Below, piece by piece: positions 1 through 5,672 of a stretch of DNA of 20,676 nt; position 1 is the stretch's first letter, and each line of letters starts with the position of its first letter. Source of the DNA: a virus; IMG/VR virus record IMGVR_UViG_3300037137_001960, positions 1-20,676 of that record. One strand, written 5' to 3'. Below the pieces are notes generated by a model that was not told the origin of the DNA, searched no databases, and was given only the letters and a program-made list of their open reading frames with translations. A program made the translations under genes and the position numbers.

Positions 1-692
1 TCCCTCGGGGCAAGCCCGGGCCCAAGGGTCCTCGTGGGCCGGAGATTCGCATTCCGCAGCCGCAGTTCAAGGCGCGGGTGCAGCGCGAGGCCAACAGCGT
101 CGCGCGCACGACGCTCGGGATGTCGCTGGAAGAGGCGAAGGTGATCATCGAGGCGGCCAAGTCCGGCAAGAGCCCACAGGGGGACACGGCTTCGGCTCCG
201 CAGGTGAACGCGGCGCTCGTGAAGCTGGAGCAGGAGAACGCGAAGCTCCGGCAGAAGGCCGACGCCGAAGCGCGTCGTGCGACGGTCTGGGAGTCGAAGC
301 ACAAGAAGGACACGACCCGGCTGAAGGACCGGCAGGTCGAGATGGAACTGCGCGTGAAGGCGGCGCAGGCCGGCGTGCAGGACCCCGATTACGCGATCCA
401 CCTGTTCGCGAAGGCGGCATCGGCGGGGGCGACGACGGACCCTGACGCCTTCTTCGGGGGCCTCAAGGGGACACACGTCTACCTGTTCGCCGCTTCGCCG
501 GTCGCAGCGCCCCCGCGCGCGGTGGATGTTCCTGTGACCACCGCGCCTCCCGAGAGCCGTGCTCCCGGGGAGGAGACTCCCTCGCCAGCAGCGACGGGAG
601 CGGCGACGCCGAATGCGGACACGGACAAGATGAGTCCGCAGGATTTCGCGCGTCATGCGCGAACCACTTACGGCTTCGTGCCCGGGGCGTAA
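1..692 (+). CDS. Capsid scaffolding protein, 5'-truncated by window edge
   Basis: The reading frame is open from base 3 and ends at TAA 690-692, so the true start lies upstream. The GTG at base 78 is a weak alternative start, because coding-like sequence with a PGPKGPRGP stretch precedes it. The visible 229 residues have the make-up of a phage scaffold: a charged segment, a long helical Glu/Lys/Arg-rich stretch likely to form a coiled coil (nt 204-371), a Pro/Ala/Thr-rich flexible linker (about nt 500-627), and a short C-terminal helix beginning MSPQDFARHAR that would suit capsid binding. Its place 72 nt upstream of the major capsid gene supports the call. Scaffolds assist prohead assembly and are then lost. 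No protease motif is visible, so any maturation protease must be upstream. The call rests on architecture and position, not on a family signature. Confidence 0.75.
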   Translation, partial: PRGKPGPKGPRGPEIRIPQPQFKARVQREANSVARTTLGMSLEEAKVIIEAAKSGKSPQGDTASAPQVNAALVKLEQENAKLRQKADAEARRATVWESKHKKDTTRLKDRQVEMELRVKAAQAGVQDPDYAIHLFAKAASAGATTDPDAFFGGLKGTHVYLFAASPVAAPPRAVDVPVTTAPPESRAPGEETPSPAATGAATPNADTDKMSPQDFARHARTTYGFVPGA

Positions 693-714
693 CCGTCCGC
701 CCTGGGAACAACAG

Positions 715-744
715 ATGACAACCTTGACGACGGTGTGATAGAAC
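715..744 (+). promoter_or_regulatory. Putative promoter before the major capsid gene
   Basis: ATGACA at 715-720 matches five of six bases of a sigma70-type -35 box. It lies 18 nt before TAGAAC (739-744), which is preceded by TGA to give an extended -10-like TGATAGAAC at 736-744. The core TGATAGA recurs at 3365 and 3897, each time in a short intergenic gap. Transcription would start near 751, so the ribosome binding site AGGAG (751-755) would be at the very 5' end of the message. The last base of the -10 hexamer is C rather than T. This is a sequence match only. Confidence 0.45.
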
Positions 745-763
745 CCTCCCAGGAGAACACGCG

Positions 764-2140
764 ATGGCGAATTTCCCAGACTCCTCACTTCCGGTGGCCT
801 TCAACGCGAGCGTCGTCGCGTCGATTCAGGACCGCACGCTTCAGCGTGTGTTCCGCGACGCGCTCTACCCGCGACTCCTCTACCGGATGGAGGCGCTCGC
901 GGAACTGTGGCCGGTCAACCTCGGCGCGAACCAGACGTTCACGCGCACCGGGCTGATCCGTCCGACCACCCGGCCGCTCGCGCCCGGCGTCGAGCCTCTC
1001 CCCAAGACGTTCGTCATCGAGCAGTGGGAAGCGACCGCGCAGCAGTGGGCCGACACCATCGACACCCACATGCCCACCAGCTACGTCACGCTGGCGTCGC
1101 AGTACCTCCGCAACATGCACCAGTTGGGGCTGCACTCCGGCCAGTCCCTCAACCGGGTCACCCGCGACAAGCTGTTCAACGCCTACGTCGCCGGCAACAC
1201 CGTCGTCAAGGCGGGCGGCGTCGGCGCAGGCGTCAGCGTCCCCGTCGTGAACCTGGACGGCTTCACCCGTCGTCTGTTCAACGGTCGTCCGACCCCGGTG
1301 TCGGTGGCGAACCCCATCCCGATCACCATCCCGGCCATCGGCTACGTCGGCGTGGTCACCGGCTTCGTCTCGGACTTCCCCGGTGACGAGATCCACGGCG
1401 GAACCCTGACCGTCGCTCCGGCCACGGCGGCTGTGCTCGCCGGTCGCGAGGCCGTGCTGGCCGACAACCGCACCCGTCTGATCTACTCGGGCGGCGGCAA
1501 CCGCGTCGACGACATCAGCGCGGTCGACCAGTTCCGGCTGGCCGACATCCGGGCGGCCCAAGCGCAGCTTCGTTTCGACAACGTCCCCCCGCACGAGGAC
1601 GGCAGCTATCACTGCCACCTCGACCCGATCTCCGAGTCGCAAATCTTCGGCGACAACGAGTTCCAGCGGCTCAACCAGTCGATCCCCGATTACATCCACT
1701 ACCGGCGGTTCGCCGCGGCGTTCCTGCTGAACACCACGTTCTACCGGAACACCGAGGCCCCGACCGTCGCGACCGTGGACGAGGATCCGGCCACCGGCTT
1801 CACCACCGGCTTCGAGATGACGAACCCGGCTGGCGTCGCCATCCACCGTCCGATCATCACCGGCCAGGGAGCCCAGGAGGAGAAGTACCTCGACGAGTCG
1901 CGGTACATCTCCGAGGCCGGCATCCAGGGCAAGATCGGGGAGTTCGCCGTCGTCAACGGCGGTGTCCAGGTGATGACCGAGCGCATCCGGCTCATCCTCC
2001 GCGCGCCGCTGGACCGCCTCCAGCAGCAGACCAGCGCCTCGTGGAGCTTCTCCGGTGACTGGACCGTCCCCTCGGACGCAACGGCGCTGTCGAGCCCCGC
2101 GACCTTCAAGCGCGCGGTCTGTATCATTCACGGAGAATAA
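764..2140 (+). CDS. Major capsid protein
   Basis: The 458-residue protein is the expected size for an HK97-fold major capsid protein and directly follows the scaffold gene. The N-terminal third contains a block, including QYLRNMHQLGLHSGQSLNRVT followed by KLFNAYVAGNT, of the kind seen in capsid proteins of several contractile-tailed phages and related metagenomic phages. The C-terminal part (GEFAVVNGGVQVMTERIRLILRAP) is beta-rich, as in the P-domain of this fold. The ATG is chosen because AGGAG lies at 751-755, eight nucleotides upstream, and a promoter-like element lies just before it. The product forms the icosahedral shell and should be among the most abundant phage proteins. Two hairpins follow the stop codon. 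The family call is from recognition of pattern and position. Confidence 0.87.
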   Translation: MANFPDSSLPVAFNASVVASIQDRTLQRVFRDALYPRLLYRMEALAELWPVNLGANQTFTRTGLIRPTTRPLAPGVEPLPKTFVIEQWEATAQQWADTIDTHMPTSYVTLASQYLRNMHQLGLHSGQSLNRVTRDKLFNAYVAGNTVVKAGGVGAGVSVPVVNLDGFTRRLFNGRPTPVSVANPIPITIPAIGYVGVVTGFVSDFPGDEIHGGTLTVAPATAAVLAGREAVLADNRTRLIYSGGGNRVDDISAVDQFRLADIRAAQAQLRFDNVPPHEDGSYHCHLDPISESQIFGDNEFQRLNQSIPDYIHYRRFAAAFLLNTTFYRNTEAPTVATVDEDPATGFTTGFEMTNPAGVAIHRPIITGQGAQEEKYLDESRYISEAGIQGKIGEFAVVNGGVQVMTERIRLILRAPLDRLQQQTSASWSFSGDWTVPSDATALSSPATFKRAVCIIHGE

Positions 2141-2145
2141 TACTG

Positions 2146-2164
2146 CGCGCTTGAATTAAGCGCG
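2146..2164 (+). promoter_or_regulatory. Perfect 7-bp hairpin after the capsid gene
   Basis: CGCGCTT (2146-2152) and AAGCGCG (2158-2164) are perfect inverted complements with a GAATT loop, starting five nucleotides after the capsid stop codon. No U-tract follows, so it is not a standard intrinsic terminator. It could attenuate read-through or protect the 3' end of the abundant capsid message. Confidence 0.5.
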
Positions 2165-2165
2165 T

Positions 2166-2185
2166 CCCCGAGCTACCTCTCGGGG
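2166..2185 (+). promoter_or_regulatory. Second perfect 7-bp hairpin, over the start region of the zinc-ribbon gene
   Basis: CCCCGAG (2166-2172) pairs perfectly with CTCGGGG (2179-2185) around a six-nucleotide loop. It lies one nucleotide after the first hairpin and ends two nucleotides before the GTG at 2188. The only G-rich, Shine-Dalgarno-like bases before that GTG are in the 3' arm, so the folded RNA would hide them. Tandem stems here could act together as a weak terminator and as a brake on translation of the next gene. Confidence 0.5.
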
Positions 2186-2187
2186 CT

Positions 2188-2367
2188 GTGAACGAGCAGT
2201 CGAAGAAGTGCCCCCGGTGCGGCGAAACCAAGCCCATCGCGGGGCACTTTTACGTGGGGAAGAGCGGGCCCGCGGGCTACTGCATCGTCTGCACGAAGGC
2301 GAAGGCAGTCGAGTGGCAGAAGCGGGGTCTTGACACCGCCGCCATCTTGGTGAAGGCTGCACTGTAG
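2188..2367 (+). CDS. Small zinc-ribbon protein (two CxxC knuckles)
   Basis: This short frame encodes 59 residues from GTG to TAG. It carries CPRC (residues 8-11) and CIVC (residues 32-35), separated by KPIAGHFYVGKSGPAGY. The spacing pattern CxxC...K..xxxFY...Y CxxC resembles the zinc-binding knuckle at the N-terminus of endonuclease VII/HNH-type phage proteins, but no HNH catalytic His/Asn motif follows, so catalysis is not supported. Third codon positions are strongly G/C, as in neighbouring genes, which argues for real coding. GTG is the first usable start after the in-frame TGA at 2152. The ribosome binding site is poor and lies within a hairpin. It could be a nucleic-acid-binding regulator, a remnant of a homing nuclease, or a small accessory gene inserted after the capsid gene. 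Confidence 0.72.
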   Translation: MNEQSKKCPRCGETKPIAGHFYVGKSGPAGYCIVCTKAKAVEWQKRGLDTAAILVKAAL

Positions 2368-2643
2368 ATGGCGCGCGTCCGCAGCCTCCACAAGTTCCGA
2401 TCCCCTTCGGGGGTTTCGGGCTCCATCACTTATGGTGTTGGAGCGTTGAGTCGGTCTTGCACCGGCTCTGTTCCCCTTGAACAACGCAACGGTCTTCGGA
2501 CCTACCTGCTGCGTTCTATGGGGGTGGGGGGTTCGTGATGAGATCCCGCGTCCGCGCCGCGTAAAGCGCGTGGCTGTGACGGCTTCGGCCTGACCAGCAC
2601 TTCTCGCTCACTACTCCCCCCATTTTTTCGAGGGCACCACCGA
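2368..2643 (+). ncRNA. Candidate structured RNA island with three UUCG tetraloop hairpins
   Basis: No convincing gene lies here, but short inverted repeats nearly tile the + strand. Stem A pairs CCGA/TCGG (2397-2400, 2416-2419) and CCCC/GGGG around UUCG (2406-2409). Stem B is 10 bp with one U-U mismatch (2420-2429 with 2435-2444). Stem C is 8 bp with one G-U (2448-2455 with 2461-2468). A 4-bp stem spans 2470-2482. Stem D pairs AACGCA with TGCGTT (2483-2488, 2510-2515) and encloses GGTC-UUCG-GACC (2491-2502). A long-range stem ATGGGGG/CCCCCAT (2518-2524, 2617-2623) encloses CGCG/CGCG (2558-2570) and GCTG...GGC-UUCG-GCC...CAGC (2573-2598), and is followed by a U-run. The three UUCG loops start at 2406, 2495 and 2584, exactly 89 nt apart. 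It may be a leader, a terminator/antiterminator or a free RNA. I recognise no known family, and the function is unknown. Confidence 0.4.
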
Positions 2644-2925
2644 ATGAAGTCCCCCAGCATCATCCTCGGCACCATCGACGGCGGAAAGGCCATCCCGAAA
2701 GTTCGGGACGCGCAGCCTGCGTCTGTCGTCCGCGTCGAGCGATTCTATGCTGTCGAGCGGACTAGTCAGGTGCCCCGCGGAGCGTCGCACTACACGCTCC
2801 CGGCCGGGAAGGTCATCTCCTCCCGGGGCTACGACATCGAGGAGTTACTCCGGTTGGGCGTTCCGCTGAAGGAAACGTCCGTCGAGGTGACCCCGGTGCG
2901 CGCGCGGGTCAGTTCCGTCGCGTAG
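2644..2925 (+). CDS. Small hypothetical virion-region protein
   Basis: The 93-residue product begins at ATG 2644, nine nucleotides after GAGGG (2630-2634). I do not recognise a family. It has a beta-rich N-terminus (SIILGTIDGGKAIPKV) and a segment YTLPAGKVISSRGYDIEELLR near residues 57-75. That segment reads like a small structural domain with a short helix. It has no signal peptide, membrane segment or cysteine. It sits between the capsid gene and a connector-like gene, where head-completion or small head proteins are common, so a structural role is plausible but unproven. TAG at 2923-2925 is eight nucleotides before the next ATG. Confidence 0.7.
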   Translation: MKSPSIILGTIDGGKAIPKVRDAQPASVVRVERFYAVERTSQVPRGASHYTLPAGKVISSRGYDIEELLRLGVPLKETSVEVTPVRARVSSVA

Positions 2926-2933
2926 GTTCGTTC

Positions 2934-3347
2934 ATGCCGAACGCCGTTCTCGGGGAAGAAGAGAAGCACCGCATCCGGCACCATACCGGGTACACGATGT
3001 TGGACCCGGTGCCGAGCATCCAGTTGGGCGTTCGTGCGCTGGGGCAGCCGCAGTTCCTCCTGGAGCTTGCGATGAACCGCATCCCCGACACCGCGGTCGG
3101 GCAGATCCGACGTTACGTCGCCATCCTCGACCAGATCGAGGACACGCTCGTCGACGCGCAGTCGCGCATGGCGGCGGAGAAGCTCGGCGAGATCACCCTT
3201 CGGGCCGACGAGGCGGACGCCCTGGAGCGCGAGTATTCTCGCTGGGCGAAGAGGCTGGCCGACGACCTTGGTGTCCCCCTCAACGTGTTCTCGGAGCGAT
3301 TTCGTGCTGGCGGCGGGATGTCGATCTCGGCGACTGTCTCTCACTAG
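2934..3347 (+). CDS. Putative head-tail connector / head completion protein
   Basis: The 137-residue, mostly alpha-helical protein starts MPNAVLGEEEKHRIRHHTGY and continues with SIQLGVRALGQPQFLLELAM. This N-terminal style (EEKHRIRHHxGY, then an xSIQLGVP-like segment) is familiar from small proteins just downstream of the capsid gene in contractile-tailed phages, usually annotated as head-tail adaptor or unknown virion protein. Residues 48-100 form long amphipathic helices with many Arg/Glu/Asp residues. There is no good Shine-Dalgarno sequence before the ATG. TAGGTT (2923-2928), five nucleotides upstream, has a TAnnnT -10-like form but overlaps the previous stop codon and may be chance. The role is inferred mainly from position. 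Confidence 0.6.
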   Translation: MPNAVLGEEEKHRIRHHTGYTMLDPVPSIQLGVRALGQPQFLLELAMNRIPDTAVGQIRRYVAILDQIEDTLVDAQSRMAAEKLGEITLRADEADALEREYSRWAKRLADDLGVPLNVFSERFRAGGGMSISATVSH

Positions 3348-3373
3348 ACCCTCTGGCCCGGCGCTGATAGAGT
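3345..3373 (+). promoter_or_regulatory. Putative promoter before the 156-residue head protein gene
   Basis: TAGACC (3345-3350, four of six matches to TTGACA) lies 17 nt before TAGAGT (3368-3373). The latter is preceded by TGA, giving the extended -10-like TGATAGAGT at 3365-3373, which fits TGnTAnnnT. The start of transcription would be near 3380, leaving a leader of about 27 nt with AAGGAG (3391-3396) ahead of ATG 3407. This is the best-formed member of the repeated motif family in this window. Confidence 0.5.
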
Positions 3374-3406
3374 CCCCGGCAGAAACCCCCAAGGAGCTTT
3401 CCCCCC

Positions 3407-3877
3407 ATGAGCAACGGCAACGTCATCGTCGAAGACCTCGGAAACGGCAACGCCCGCGAGACGGCGTTCAACGCGCCGGCCATCGAGACGGTCAACGCCC
3501 GTCTGGAGCAGGTTGGCCCGTTCCGTCAGGACAACCCCGGGGCCGCACAGGCGGCCACTGCGCTCACGCTGATGGCGACGGACGCCAGCGCCCCCATCGA
3601 GATCATCGCGTCGCGAGCCGGCACCATCGTCGGTGTCGTGGCGCGCAGCAACGCGGACCTTTCTGCCGGCACCGCCACCTTCACGGCGAGCATCGCCGGG
3701 GCGCTGGTCGGAACCGCAGCCGTTCTGTCGGACCTCGTGCAGCAGGCCATCTCGGAGTTCGCCCCGGTGGATTTCGTGGCCGGCGCTCGCCTGGGCATCA
3801 AGCTCGCCACCAGCGCAGGCTACCTGCCGATCACGGCCGACCAGTCCGCCTGGCTGATGATCCGCTGGGGCGTCTGA
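3407..3877 (+). CDS. Putative capsid decoration or other abundant structural protein
   Basis: The 156-residue protein has a 40-residue polar N-terminus (MSNGNVIVEDLGNGNARETA...). A beta-rich, Ala/Thr/Ser-rich domain follows, alternating hydrophobic strands such as IEIIASRAGTIVGVVARS and GTATFTASIAGALVG, and the protein ends in AWLMIRWGV. This is typical of small virion surface proteins with a beta-sandwich, for example decoration or head-fibre proteins, but I recognise no specific family. It has its own promoter-like element and a strong AAGGAG site (3391-3396), suggesting high expression as expected for a decoration protein present in many copies. It stands in a gap of its own, with about 60 nt before and 34 nt after it. 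Confidence 0.5.
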   Translation: MSNGNVIVEDLGNGNARETAFNAPAIETVNARLEQVGPFRQDNPGAAQAATALTLMATDASAPIEIIASRAGTIVGVVARSNADLSAGTATFTASIAGALVGTAAVLSDLVQQAISEFAPVDFVAGARLGIKLATSAGYLPITADQSAWLMIRWGV

Positions 3878-3905
3878 ACAACCCCCCTCGTGGGGGTGAT
3901 AGACT
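3875..3905 (+). promoter_or_regulatory. Putative promoter with hairpin in its spacer; possibly leaderless start
   Basis: TGATAGACT (3897-3905) fits the extended -10 form TGnTAnnnT and is the third copy of the TGATAGA core. TGAACA (3875-3880) is a weak -35 candidate at a long 19-nt spacing. The hexamer TAGACT ends six nucleotides before ATG 3912, so transcription should begin at or next to the A of the start codon. A perfect ACCCCC/GGGGGT stem (3881-3886 with 3892-3897, loop CTCGT) fills the spacer. It might be the terminator of the upstream gene or an operator. Confidence 0.42.
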
Positions 3906-3911
3906 AGGGGC

Positions 3912-4517
3912 ATGGCGAGGGATCGCACTGATTCGGGCACGCCCACCGCTGAACTGCCGGAGCAGCGGGGGCAGGTCCGTTCCTTGCGGGACGGTGAGTA
4001 TGCGAAGACGCTCATCCCGAAACTCGTTCCCGTCGTCGACCGCATCCGGCAACTGAGCACGAACTTCGGGCTCATGCCCTACCGGGTGTTCCTCGTTCAC
4101 CTGTCTTGGGGAGGGATGCGTGTTGGCGAGGGGCAGCCCTACGAGATCGGGCGTGTCGAGATTCTCCCGACGCCGGAAGTGGGGGACCTCAACGCCACGT
4201 CCGAGGTGCTGCGTCCGCTGGGGCTCTCGGAGGAGGGCTCGTTGTCCATCTCGCAGATCAGCGCGAAGTACACCGAAGACGACCTCATGGGGCGGACCCC
4301 CGATTTGACGAACCCGGCGCTTCCGAGCACCACCAGCCGAAATACCGAGTTCTTCTACGAGGTGGTCGAGAGCCGGCCGTCGAGCCCGCGTTCGACGCGG
4401 AGACGGTACGTGCCCTCGTCAGTGCCGGCGCTGTCGCGAGATGGTTTCCAGTGGCGCGTGACCCTCACGAAGCAGGACTACAACCGTGTCCGCGAGGGAA
4501 GCCTGGGGCTCGTCTGA
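3912..4517 (+). CDS. Putative neck / head-closure protein
   Basis: The 201-residue protein has a charged N-terminus (residues 1-28), a helix around LIPKLVPVVDRIRQLSTNFG, and then beta-strands YRVFLVHLSWGGMRVGEGQPY and EIGRVEILPTPEV. The C-terminal half, ending WRVTLTKQDYNRVREG, is also strand-rich. I do not recognise a named family. Position between the connector-like gene and a gp10-like tail-completion gene makes a head-closure or neck role the best guess. The ATG has GGGG only one nucleotide upstream, too close for a normal ribosome binding site, so translation may start on a leaderless message. Its stop codon TGA (4515-4517) overlaps the next ATG by one base, indicating translational coupling. 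Confidence 0.6.
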   Translation: MARDRTDSGTPTAELPEQRGQVRSLRDGEYAKTLIPKLVPVVDRIRQLSTNFGLMPYRVFLVHLSWGGMRVGEGQPYEIGRVEILPTPEVGDLNATSEVLRPLGLSEEGSLSISQISAKYTEDDLMGRTPDLTNPALPSTTSRNTEFFYEVVESRPSSPRSTRRRYVPSSVPALSRDGFQWRVTLTKQDYNRVREGSLGLV

Positions 4518-5008
4518 TGGACTTCAGCGTGTCGCTCCAGAACTTCGCGAAAAGCCTGGAGGCATGGGCTGGAGGCGACAACTTCAAGGAGCGTGCGTAC
4601 AAGGGGCTGGTGCTGACGACGCGACTACACGCGCCGCGGGTTCTACAAGAGGAAATCTCGCGAGCGTCGCCTGTTCCTGTCGACCGAGGGACGTACCGAC
4701 GGTCGTGGCAGGTCATCGAAAATCGCCCCGCGTTGTCGGTGAGTTTGGTCAACGCGACGTCTTACGCGGCGGTCATCGAGTTGGGACGACGAGCCGGCGC
4801 GGCGATGCCCCCGCTGGACGCCATTGCGGGTTGGGTGCGAAGAAAGCACCTCGCGCGGGGCAAGAAGGAGATCAACGACGTTGCGTTCGCCGTCGCGCGG
4901 GCGATCTCCCGACGGGGGCTCCCGGGGCATTTCATCCTGAACAAGACGCTGAAGAAGCTGGTTCCGATCATCCAGCGGGGCATCGTCGACGCGCTTGGGA
5001 GGCCCTAG
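4517..5008 (+). CDS. Tail completion / neck protein, HK97 gp10-like
   Basis: The start is ATG 4517, overlapping the previous stop as TGATG. The frame is open further upstream but there runs through the preceding gene. The 163 residues include MDFSVSLQNFAKSLEAWAG, then PVPVDRGTYRRSWQV and ATSYAAVIELGRRAG. This pattern of a conserved thiol-free segment with 'G.yr.sw' followed by 'A.YA..iE.G' is characteristic of HK97 gp10-like/minor tail completion proteins, which join the tail tube to the head connector. A basic C-terminal helix (FILNKTLKKLVPIIQRGI) follows, as in the family. Length is normal. TAG (5006-5008) overlaps the next gene's GTG by one base. Confidence 0.75.
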   Translation: MDFSVSLQNFAKSLEAWAGGDNFKERAYKGLVLTTRLHAPRVLQEEISRASPVPVDRGTYRRSWQVIENRPALSVSLVNATSYAAVIELGRRAGAAMPPLDAIAGWVRRKHLARGKKEINDVAFAVARAISRRGLPGHFILNKTLKKLVPIIQRGIVDALGRP

Positions 5009-5655
5009 TGGTCCGCGCTCAGTACAGCCGGACGGCAACGCGGGACGTGCGCTCGGCGATGGCGCTCGCCCTGTCGCGTCACCTGGCGACGCTTCAGTTC
5101 ACCGGGCCGACCGGGGGCTTCTTCCCGTTCTCCCAGGTCTTCGACGAGTGGCCAACCTTCGGGGACAAGTTCATCCCGCCGGCAGCTTGCGTCACGCCGA
5201 CGCCCTGGCGGTACGACGAGGCCCGGATGGTCCCGCGTCTCCTGACGGAGACTTGGGAGCCCTCGGTCGAGGACGTGCTCACGGGGTTTCGCACAGGGAC
5301 CGCCGGCTTCGGGCTCTACGTCACGGCTGACATCGACGCAAGCTGGGACGTCACCATTCGATGTGTGAACGCCGCGCAGCGGGAGGCGGTGATTCAGGGC
5401 ATGGAGACTTCGTTCGTCCCCCTGGACGGTGACCTGTTCAGGAACATCTCCCGGTACGGGGTACTTCTCCCCCTCCCCGAGTACTACGGGATGCAGGCGA
5501 GGTTTGCCTTGCAGGGCGCCCGCGTGGTAGACGATGAGGAGCGCGCGATGCGGAATCATCGGGAGGCAGTTCTCACGTTCACCGGTCAGACCCGGCAGGT
5601 CGTTGTTGGCCCCGTCCGACCTCTCAACATCACGATCCGGCAACTCGACTGCTGA
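5008..5655 (+). CDS. Putative tail terminator / neck structural protein
   Basis: The chosen start is GTG 5008, which overlaps the previous stop (TAGTG) and has GGGAGG (4997-5002) five nucleotides upstream. The open frame extending further 5' would run inside the gp10-like gene and is rejected. The 215-residue product carries an N-terminal helix (RTATRDVRSAMALALSRHL), then aromatic-rich segments (GFFPFSQVFDEWPTFGDKF and PWRYDEARMVPRL), and a C-terminal beta-rich part ending RPLNITIRQLDC. I recognise no specific family, but the place between the gp10-like protein and the sheath is where tail terminators and neck proteins lie. The last residue is an unusual C-terminal cysteine. Confidence 0.6.
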   Translation: MVRAQYSRTATRDVRSAMALALSRHLATLQFTGPTGGFFPFSQVFDEWPTFGDKFIPPAACVTPTPWRYDEARMVPRLLTETWEPSVEDVLTGFRTGTAGFGLYVTADIDASWDVTIRCVNAAQREAVIQGMETSFVPLDGDLFRNISRYGVLLPLPEYYGMQARFALQGARVVDDEERAMRNHREAVLTFTGQTRQVVVGPVRPLNITIRQLDC

Positions 5656-5672
5656 TGAGGAGCTAGCTCATG
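5655..5672 (+). promoter_or_regulatory. Self-complementary translation initiation region of the sheath gene
   Basis: ATGAG (5655-5659) is the exact inverted complement of CTCAT (5667-5671), and an overlapping perfect palindrome GAGCTAGCTC covers 5660-5669. The ribosome binding site GAGGAG (5657-5662) and the start codon ATG 5670 therefore can pair with each other. The arrangement ATGAGGA...TCATG is shared with the start of the tail chaperone gene at 7774-7795, although the stem here is much weaker. Confidence 0.45.

Noticed and set aside
907-1386. Second + strand frame inside the capsid gene
   Set aside because: Arg/His/Pro-rich translation typical of an off-frame reading of GC-rich coding DNA; the capsid frame explains the sequence.
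785-2131. Long open frame on the - strand opposite the major capsid gene
   Set aside because: It is rich in Arg/Asp/Val low-complexity sequence, as expected from the complement of a GC3-biased gene, has no ribosome binding site and no recognisable domain. The same applies to other long - strand frames in this window.
2368-2538. 56-codon frame abutting the zinc-ribbon stop (TAGATG)
   Set aside because: Third positions lose G/C bias through most of the frame, no domain is visible, and the same bases form successive hairpins. Kept as a low-probability alternative to non-coding RNA.
2368-2643. tRNA genes in the hairpin-rich gap
   Set aside because: The 89-nt spacing suggested it, but there is no acceptor stem, no GGTTCGAnTCC T-arm and no anticodon arm; the UUCG motifs are tetraloops of short stems.
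2923-2928. TAGGTT as a further leaderless promoter before ATG 2934
   Set aside because: It matches TAnnnT but lacks the TG extension and any -35 partner, and its TAG is the stop codon of the upstream gene, so chance is likely.
4106-4516. Upstream extension of the gp10-like gene
   Set aside because: It would overlap the preceding gene almost completely. ATG 4517 overlapping the stop as TGATG gives a protein of normal family length.
4486-5007. Upstream extension of the neck gene ending at 5655
   Set aside because: It would lie within the gp10-like gene in another frame. GTG 5008 with GGGAGG at good spacing is a better start.
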